The position numbers and the translations under genes are program-made. DNA of 64,000 nt from Psococerastis gibbosa. Lineage: Eukaryota > Arthropoda > Insecta > Psocodea > Psocidae. This document shows, one piece after another, positions 53,301-62,300 of this stretch. The stretch is taken from positions 5,851,419 to 5,915,418 of the forward strand of contig OZ020486.1 of assembly GCA_963971405.1 (NCBI GenBank). Direction: 5' to 3'. Below the pieces are notes generated by a model. That model searched no databases. It was not told the origin of the DNA and saw only the letters and a program-made list of their open reading frames with translations. Within the stretch, counting starts at the first letter, position 1, and every line of letters begins with the position of its first letter.

Positions 53301-56300
53301 CGGCATGATCGGGCCGCAGGTATATAGTCCACGTAAAATTAGAAAAGTATGGACATGGCATGTTTTGATCCTGTGCAACACTGTAAAAATATTCTTTGCA
53401 CAATTTTTGGTATGCCTTGCATCCAATGCAACAAGGTAACACAAAATGGTGCAAAGAATATTTTTATAGTGTTGCACAGGATCAAAACATTCCACGTCCA
53501 TACTTTTCTCATTTTGCGTGGACTATTAATGTCTTAGCTGCTAATAGAGTAACAAAACAGAACAGGGTCGGTTTTGGTTTTGAAGAAAAAAATATTTTTA
53601 TGAATTGATTTTATTGTATGGTAGGTATTTATTTTACGTACATAGGTGCTATCCGTTTGACAAATCGATAAGATGCTATTTTTATTTTAATCCTTTTCAA
53701 TTTGACTGCTGGTTTCACGGGTATTGTTTTATGTTGTAAGTGATGTCGTTTTTGGACTTTGTCTGTTGGCAACATTGTAAGCATGTTTATTTATTTATTT
53801 ATTATTTATTATTGTGGATAATCCGAGCCCCAACGCAAGCCATACCATTATTAAGGTATTATTGGTAACCCAGTTTATGCTAATTTAATGAATATTTCTC
53901 ACGGCTCTACGTCCGATATTTTCTGTGACTTAGTACAAAAAAACGCGTACTGAAGGTACTCTGCTCTTAGTCTCTGTCAATAAATAAATTTTCCAAATTC
54001 ATCCGGGAATAGCTGATGGGACGGGAGGAGGTGGAATCCTTATTTGAAATAGTGGACTAGACTTGAATGTGTTTTTATGAGATAGGTTATTAATTTGTAA
54101 GTTTAACGTAAATAGTGCAATAATATGTTTAATTTAATTTTTTATTTTAGTTCTAGGGCAGGGTTTTTATTCATTCATTCATTCATTCATTTATTCATTC
54201 AATACGAGTATAAGCCTATATAAATTAACTTACAATAAAATAGAGTCCAGTCAGCTGGGCGCATAACCTGCTTGCACACGGGCACTTCCCTAGACTAGCG
54301 GAAACACTGCGAGTTGCGAGAGAATCGTGGTGGTACTGATTGCAGAGAAGTTAATACCTCACATGTTATGGCATTGCAGCACCGTGATAAGGTGTGCTAG
54401 ACATTGTAGCATTACTCAGATTGTTGTCCAGAGTAATCCAGTAGGTAGAGTAGAACTGGACCATGGAATGGACGGTTGAAGTTCGAGACTCAACACAGCC
54501 GGAAAATGTTTCCCCCGGCCAAGGCACGCCTAAAGTCATTGTACAATGTCTTGGTGTATGCTGTTTTTGTGCTATAATTAAATACGAGGAAGTAGGAAGT
54601 AGAAGAAATCATTTTTGCTTTCCAATTTATACGTAGTAGGCCTATAAGGAAAGCATTGTGATGGTCGAAATTTTCGATTCCGAGATTTCAACGGATTTAC
54701 ACGTTTTGAGGTCCCAGGAACCCAAAAAAGTGGTTTTTACGAAATGTCTGTCTGTCTGTCGCTCTGTCGCTCTGTCTGTTCATCGATTTCCGAGCAAACT
54801 ACTCGGTGGATTTGAATGAAATTTGGCATGTAGGTTCACAAAAACCTTTCTATCGATGATTTTTTACTTCAGGCATATTTTAGGTGTTAAATTGAGTAAC
54901 GAAACCGGACAGTTTGCTTTCCCAAAAAACTATTTGGTTTTGTGCAATTTTTTTTTTTTTTGAAAAAATGAAAGCAAATCCACGCTCAAATGCATTGCGT
55001 GCCGTGCCATTATTGCTGTATGGTAATGTGTTGGTCTGAACTATCTAGAATTTACGTCACCTTCAGTGACGTCAGGTGGACGACCCCCCCCCCCCGTGAT
55101 ATCCGAAATTTAACCATAAGAAAATTATTTAGCATGAAATTAATCATCTTCTTTCTCTACTAATCGATAAATTGGAAAGCATGTTCGAGTAAACTCGGAC
55201 CGGTTCTTTAAATCTGGGGCCACCTGCAGCCCGATCATGGCGATTGTAATACCGGGGTTAATATGAGACAATAAAACAAGAAATTTTTATAATGGAAAGT
55301 GCAATTCAAAATTTGTTTGTTTACAGTTTTAATCCCAGGAGTAAGTTAATACTAATCGCCATGATCGGGCCGCTGCAGCCCTATCATGGCAATTTGGGAT
55401 TAACGTAATACCCAGGGTTTATTCAATTCTTTTAAACAAATGAGTGCAAAATGCGCGGGAAATTCACATTCGACTTCAACGGCAAGGTGGCAGCCGCTTG
55501 TGTATATACTTGTGCGAGTCTCTACACGCTATGCGATCGGAGACGTGTCGTAACTGAGTACGGGTACTAACCTACAGAGGCGATTGCAGAGGTAAATAGG
55601 ATTCATTAATTAAATAGTTTTCATGCGATTAACCTTTTATAAAAAGAAATATAAAAAAAATGATTCTCGGGAATATTTTTGGTGAGTTTTCAATTTTTTC
55701 TCCCTTAGGTGTAGAGACAGACCTAGGGTGGCCAAGAGTTTGGTATCGAGTTTGTCCAAGCGCTTCACATTCAAAGAGAATGTGTTCAGCTGTTTCATCT
55801 TCAACTTCACACAGTCTGCATCTACTGTCGTTTTTCACGCCAACCCTATGCATGTGTTTGTTGAAGTGGCCGTGGCCCGTAAGCGTGCCAACCACCCTTC
55901 TAGCTTGCTCTCTACTTAAAGAGAGAAGCTGATCGGTGAGCTTTTTACTAGGACCAATGCAACCATTCTCTTGTAATCCAATAATTTATTAATATGAATT
56001 TCCCGCGCATATTTTTGTTGTGTTGACAATTGTCCTAAATGGCATAATAATGATTCACTCTGAGCAGCTAGGTCTAAAGGTAATACATGTGTGTATATAC
56101 AGTGCCGGATTAACCCCTGGGGGGGGGGGGCACAAGATATGGGGGGGCCGTGGGTGTAAACCAGAGGCGGACGAGGCGGTCCCAGACGTCATAAAAGGGG
56201 GAGGCACTTGTCAGTGGCGTAACGATGGGTTTTCGAAGGTGTGGTATAATTTGGTGCCTCTGCACCCATTTTCATAAAAGTTGCTCAGGAGACAGAGCTG

Positions 56301-59300
56301 AGATATTGAGGTTTTCCACAATTTGATAGCAAGAAAGCTTACCTACATATTACAAAGAATCAATACAATTGTGGACAGGGGGGGCCCGGGGGTCTCCCCC
56401 GGGAGATTTTATTTCTGAAAAATAGGGCCGAAATGGTGGGGTTTTACGAATTTTGAGAGCAATAGGGCTTATATATTAGAATGAATCAATATAATTGTTG
56501 ACAAGAGGGGCCCGGGGGTCTCCCCCGGGAGAAAAGTTTGGAAAAATAGGGCTGAAATAGTGAGGTTTTGCGCATTTTGAGTGCTGTAACACTTAGATTT
56601 TAGAGGCAAAGAATATAACTGCCTTCCAAAGGGGGGAGGGGGCGATAGCAGGTCGCTTCGTCAGCCTCTGGTGCAAGTTGCAACCTCCTCTAAAATTCAT
56701 AAATCTACCTACCAGCATTGCAGGAAAAAAATAACACAATTCCCCGCCAATTTTAAAACCTATAATTTCTATTTTTTTATATTTTAATCTAAAAATGTCT
56801 CATTCTGGGGGGGGGGGGTGGAATGTTAGGAATTTGGGGGGGGGGGGGTCCGGGGGCCTGTGCCCCAAGTGCCCATGGGTTAATCCGGCACTGTGTATAT
56901 ATGTATGTCATCAATTGTGCGTCATTATTAGCCAATCACAGCGCTAGTTACATGTCTTTTAGACTAATGATGGGCAGGCTCCCTGAGGTGATAAAAGACT
57001 TGTAACGGCGACTCAGAGGACAATTCTCAGTTAGCAGACGAAAGAAGAAAGAACTCCTAATGAAGAGAGCAACTACAAGTATGAGATTAGGGTAAGTGTT
57101 TTAATATAATATTGGATATTTAATCTTTATGTTCTATTGCATGTACAGCCTCCTACTTGGTAAAATAAGACCATAACATTTTAACACCATCACGTGACAT
57201 CTTACTAATGTGGTATTAAAAAATTAACCCCGGCATTATGTTAATCCCAAATCGCCATAATAGGGCTGCTGGGACCTGAAAACGTGTAAACCTGCTGAAA
57301 ACTCGAAATCGATTATTTCGACCGTCACAAAGCTTTCCTTATACTAGCTGACTAGCGAATAAATTAATAGGAAGGCATCACTAAAGGAAAAACGAGATTG
57401 CATGGCATGCCGCTCATTGACTAAAACATTGCAAATTCAGCAGTACTGAATCCATATGTTGCTTTACCAGTCCTTACGCGCAGACCGTCAATAGCTTAAT
57501 TGTCCCTTTGTCCCTTTCTCAAACATAGTTTCAAAGCTTGCTACCGTAGCAAGCTTTGGTACCTTTGTGGCAGAAATTACTGTAGGATTAATAAACCATG
57601 CTGTGAATGAGTTAAGCATTGTGTCCACAAGGCTTCTTCTATTATATTCTACTTCTATGATTTAAATCCACTTCGTTTGGTACATTCAGTACATTCGTCA
57701 CGAGTCAAGATTTAAAATTGAATCAGAAGGTTGTAGAACCTGGTCCATACCTTAAACAGGGTTCCTATCTCGTTAGTTACGCTAATAGCATAATCTCCGT
57801 GAGATGTGGGAAATTTACCGTGACATGCAGTCTGCACATTCTATTGTAGATAAATAACGTTTAGTATAGCCTAATGCAATATCCTTAGACTTTGCCGACT
57901 GAGACTGAGACTGGCTTCGTTATAGGTTGTTATCGTTTTTCGCTCTCCACTATATACGTTAGGAATGCTTTTCAACTATCGATTTCGAGATTTTCACGTT
58001 TTGTGGTCCTAGGAACCAAAAAAGTGGTTTTAACTAAATATCTGTCCGTAACTCGATTTCGGGCTAAACTACTCTATACAATTTGATGGAATTCGATACT
58101 TAGGTTCACAAAAATATTTTTTTTCCAAGGGAGCATTTTTCTTTTTTGGGATAACTTAATTTTAGGTGCCCATTCCATTGACCGGCTAGGGCTATTTCCA
58201 AAAACGGTGACGTGGTAGCAGACATTCAAGACTTAGGTGGCGTTTCCACCGACCTCGCATTGCAGAATTGACGGAAATGTTTATTTTCCTCTATGCCATA
58301 GTTAAAATTGATCAATATCAATAAAATCACAAACAAACAAACTAAAATTAAAAAATTTCGTCATGGGATATGTTAAGTACAAACATTTTAATAGATTTCT
58401 ATAAAAAGAAAAATTCTAATTTCCGTCAATGTCATTTGCATTCTGCAATGCGAGATCGGTGGAAACGCAACCTAAGTCTTGAATGTCTGCTACCACGTCA
58501 CTGTTTTTGGAAATAGCCCTAGCCGGTCAATGGAATGGGCGCCTTAGGGGGTTTTATACCACCAATCTCCCCCCCCCCCAAACGAGAATTGATGGCTGCG
58601 AGCATTGGCTATACGAGCATTGATGACTACGAGCATTGGGAGCTACCAATGGCTACGAGCATTGACGGCCATGACCAATGGCTACGAGTATTGGGTGCGA
58701 CCGATGGCAACGAGAGTTGATTGGTACGAACCCCCAATGGCTACGAGCATTGATTGGTAAGACATGTAGAGTAGTGATACGATATCTGACTTTCACCCGA
58801 AAGGTTTTTGGTTCGAGTCCTATACACTTCCTACATTTTCTGGCCATGCTTCGGTGCTTCGGAGGGCATATAAAGCAGGTGGTCTCGGGCCTTCCTGGTT
58901 GAGTGTAAGAGAGGGCTTTATAGCCCTAACTCCGCTAGGTTGGCTTAGTAATAGAACAAAAATGTCCTTATTTATTTATTATTTATTTTATTTATTTTAC
59001 GACCAATGGATACGAGCATTTATAGCTACGACCAATGGCAAGGTCACAAAGTAAACAGTCCAGCACCTCGGTCAATTTATTTCAATTTTAAACTTACCGT
59101 TGTAGACGACTCTGTGTTGGGCAGGGCTCCGTTTCGCCTGTCCTGTCTCCTCTTTAGCTCAGCAATGAGGCTGTCATGCTCTTTGTTCTTCCCCTCAATC
59201 GCCTTGCGAGGGTTTGAGCAGAGTTCCACTGACTGACCCTCAATTTGGGCAAGCTTCTGTTTCTGAAAATAAAATAGACTTTTACTACGGGAATGGCGAG

Positions 59301-62300
59301 GAATATTATTATTGTTTATAATATTGATATTACAATTACAATTTAATACTTCTTCTTCTTCCCCCTTAGTGCCACGTGCGCAGAGTGGGGGGTTCGCCTC
59401 GAACCCATTTCCTGAACTCGCCCCGGTCGGACGTTAACACCTTGAGCTCGGACATTGTTTTCCCTCTTGCTCCGGCGAGTTGTTCAATCCTTTCCTCAAG
59501 AGTTGTCCTCGGTCTGCCGATGGGTCTTCTTCCTTGCGGCCTTGCTTCCGCCAACCTCCGGGTGGTACTGTTCTCGATTTAATTAACAATTTAATAATTT
59601 AATACAATTAATACAAATGCCGCAAGGCACTGGCCAGTGTGCAATTTGACGTATTGGTTACCTATCTAAACAATCTTAAAAATTTACTCATAGAGGCCAG
59701 TGCCGGTAGGGAAACATGGTAGGACTTGTCCTGGTCACCTCCGAACTAATCGTGTGACTTCACTGTGTTTCCCAAGTGGTTCGGAATTCACTATAATCAG
59801 GAGGTCCACTGGAGTCCTATGGGCCCACACCGCGGCCTAGGACTGTGTCAAACCATACTACTACTACTACTCATAGAGGCGACTGAAGAGGTCAATCGGA
59901 TACATTCATTAAATTGTTTGTATGTGATTAACATTGAAAAAACCTTTCTTACCTCTTTTCTCCTTTGTAGTTCTTGACTAATGGCACTGGACAGACTGGA
60001 GAAAGACGAAGAGGTAGACGATGGGTCCATACTAGAGGTATCCGCCTGCTGCTGGTGCACCTGAACCTCCATAGACCTGCTTGAGTGGCCGCTGCTGATT
60101 TGCACCACCGTTTGGCTGCCGTATTTGCACTCCTGTCGGAAGGTTAGAAGAGGGGGAGGGGGGCAGTTGAGGACTTCCATACTTCTGTTGCGCCTGTGGA
60201 GAGAATAGAAGTTACAATAATCTCAGCCTTTTTGCGATTTTCTCAGATTAATTAATGGAATACAACTTCTTCTGCTTTTAATGCTTCTTCAATCGAAGAT
60301 TGACGATCATCATGGTAATTTGGACCTTGGAGACTGCTGCTCTGGAAAGGGAAGTCGTGCTCTTGCAAAGCCAATGCCTCAGGTTTTTCAACCAGGGCGT
60401 TCTTCTTCTGCCAGAAGCCCTCTGTCCTCTATCTTCCCTTGGATAATTACATGCAGAAGGTGATACTTTTCGTTCCACATCATATAGCCAGAGTATGTTA
60501 GTGTCCATTCCTTAACCGTCCGCAGCTACTACTCTGGATCCATGCGCCTAAGGACCTCAACATTAGGTATATATTACTAGTAGAATACACCTTACCATAT
60601 GGTAAACAAGGCGGAAACTGTAAACATATTGTTCTACAGTAGAAGAATTATGAGGTAAGTTTTCTCTGAGTATGGGTATTTTCCCATTTTGGTCCGAAAG
60701 AGAAAATGTGAATATTTTGTACATTCGAATTACTTGGCTTGTCCATTACTGCTTGTAGCTGGTAGATTTGCCCTATAAAACACCGTGACACACCCCTGAG
60801 AGTCTAGGCTTTACGCCTGAGGGCTGGTGCTCTGGAAGAGGACCAATTTTTTGACAAATGCTCTATATGTGTGGTTAGTAACATAGGCCTACCAGCAGCC
60901 GTGTTTTTCCCTGCCGGTGAAGGTACACTACCAGCGGAAAATGTTTTCCTTTCAAGACGAACCACGAACCGTCCAATTCATAGTAATTAATTGTCAACAA
61001 AGTGGAATGTGGCTGCCGTTGTCCCATACCAACGCGGAGCTGAACGTTGTGGCTGAAGTCAAGAAAGCTCGTGTTAGATGGCTTGGGCACGTGACACGCA
61101 TGCCAGATGGCAGGGCGCGAGGAAGGAAAGTCCTGCACGCGACACCTTAGACTACAGAAAGTGACAGACCGAGGCTACGACGGCAGGACGACATCTAGAG
61201 TGAACTGAGTACGGCGATGAACCAGGTGGATCAGGTAAGATAAGGTGCCCCATAATAAGCCTTAGAAAATCATTTATAATTGAAGAGCCAAGTGGAAATC
61301 GCATTAGACACCCTTTGAAAATCCCCCAATTTTGTTATGGAAGAGGGTGTAAATGTAAATCACATATGTGTAGAAGAAGGCGGTAGAATAGAATAGAATA
61401 GACATTTTTTTTATTACATCACACAGCCGTAGCCCTTATGTGTAAAAATATTCCATAATGAAAAGCGAAACAACAACAACAACAAAAAATTCCTACTGTT
61501 TATGGCCTATTGTAACTTCCTATATATTACACACATATAGGCCATATAGCAAATACTACAAATAAGGACTTTTAATAGTTTAATAGTTTAATAATAGTTT
61601 AATAGGACTTTAGTATATTATGATAAGATATATTAATAAAGTAACCTTCTTCCATCTATTAGATGTGTGGTTCCCAAATTGTGCACCGCGGGCACCGCGA
61701 CAACTCGCTAGGGGCACCGCGGCGCCATGGGACAAATTTAAATATATTTTAGAATTTAGACTAGGCAAAACATAAATAAACGACAATTAAAAAATATAAA
61801 AGTATTTTTTTCTCTCTTAAAATTATAAAAATTTCATTTTCCCGCCAGAAGTTATTTTTTATTGTTAATTTGGCACGCTTGTCGAGTAAAAAACTAAGCT
61901 GAGTGCTGGAGCCAAATATCGATAATCTGAAAACCAGAGGCGGACGCAGCGACCGGCACTGCGGGCCTCAAAAATCAAAGTCTTACTACTGCTCTCAAAA
62001 TGCGTAAAACCCCTCTATTTCAGCCCTATTTTTTAAAACATTTCACCCGGGGGAGACCCCGGGTCCCCCTTGTTCACAATTATATTAATTCCCTGTAAAT
62101 TATAAACCTTATTGCTCTCCATATGCGTAAAACCCCAATATTTCAGTCCTATTTTTCGTAAAATTTCACCCGGGGGAGAACCCCTCCGGCTCCTGCGCAA
62201 GGTCACTAAGAGCATTAATTGAAAAGCTGCGTATGGCCATGAGAACGGTTTTCCCCCTTTTCTACACTTTTATGAAAATGGGTGGAAAACCTGTTGTTAC

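Noticed and set aside
53263..53608. Cluster of ORFs with repeated CHVHTFLILRGL-type peptides
   Set aside because: They arise from the two arms of one palindrome and mirror each other.
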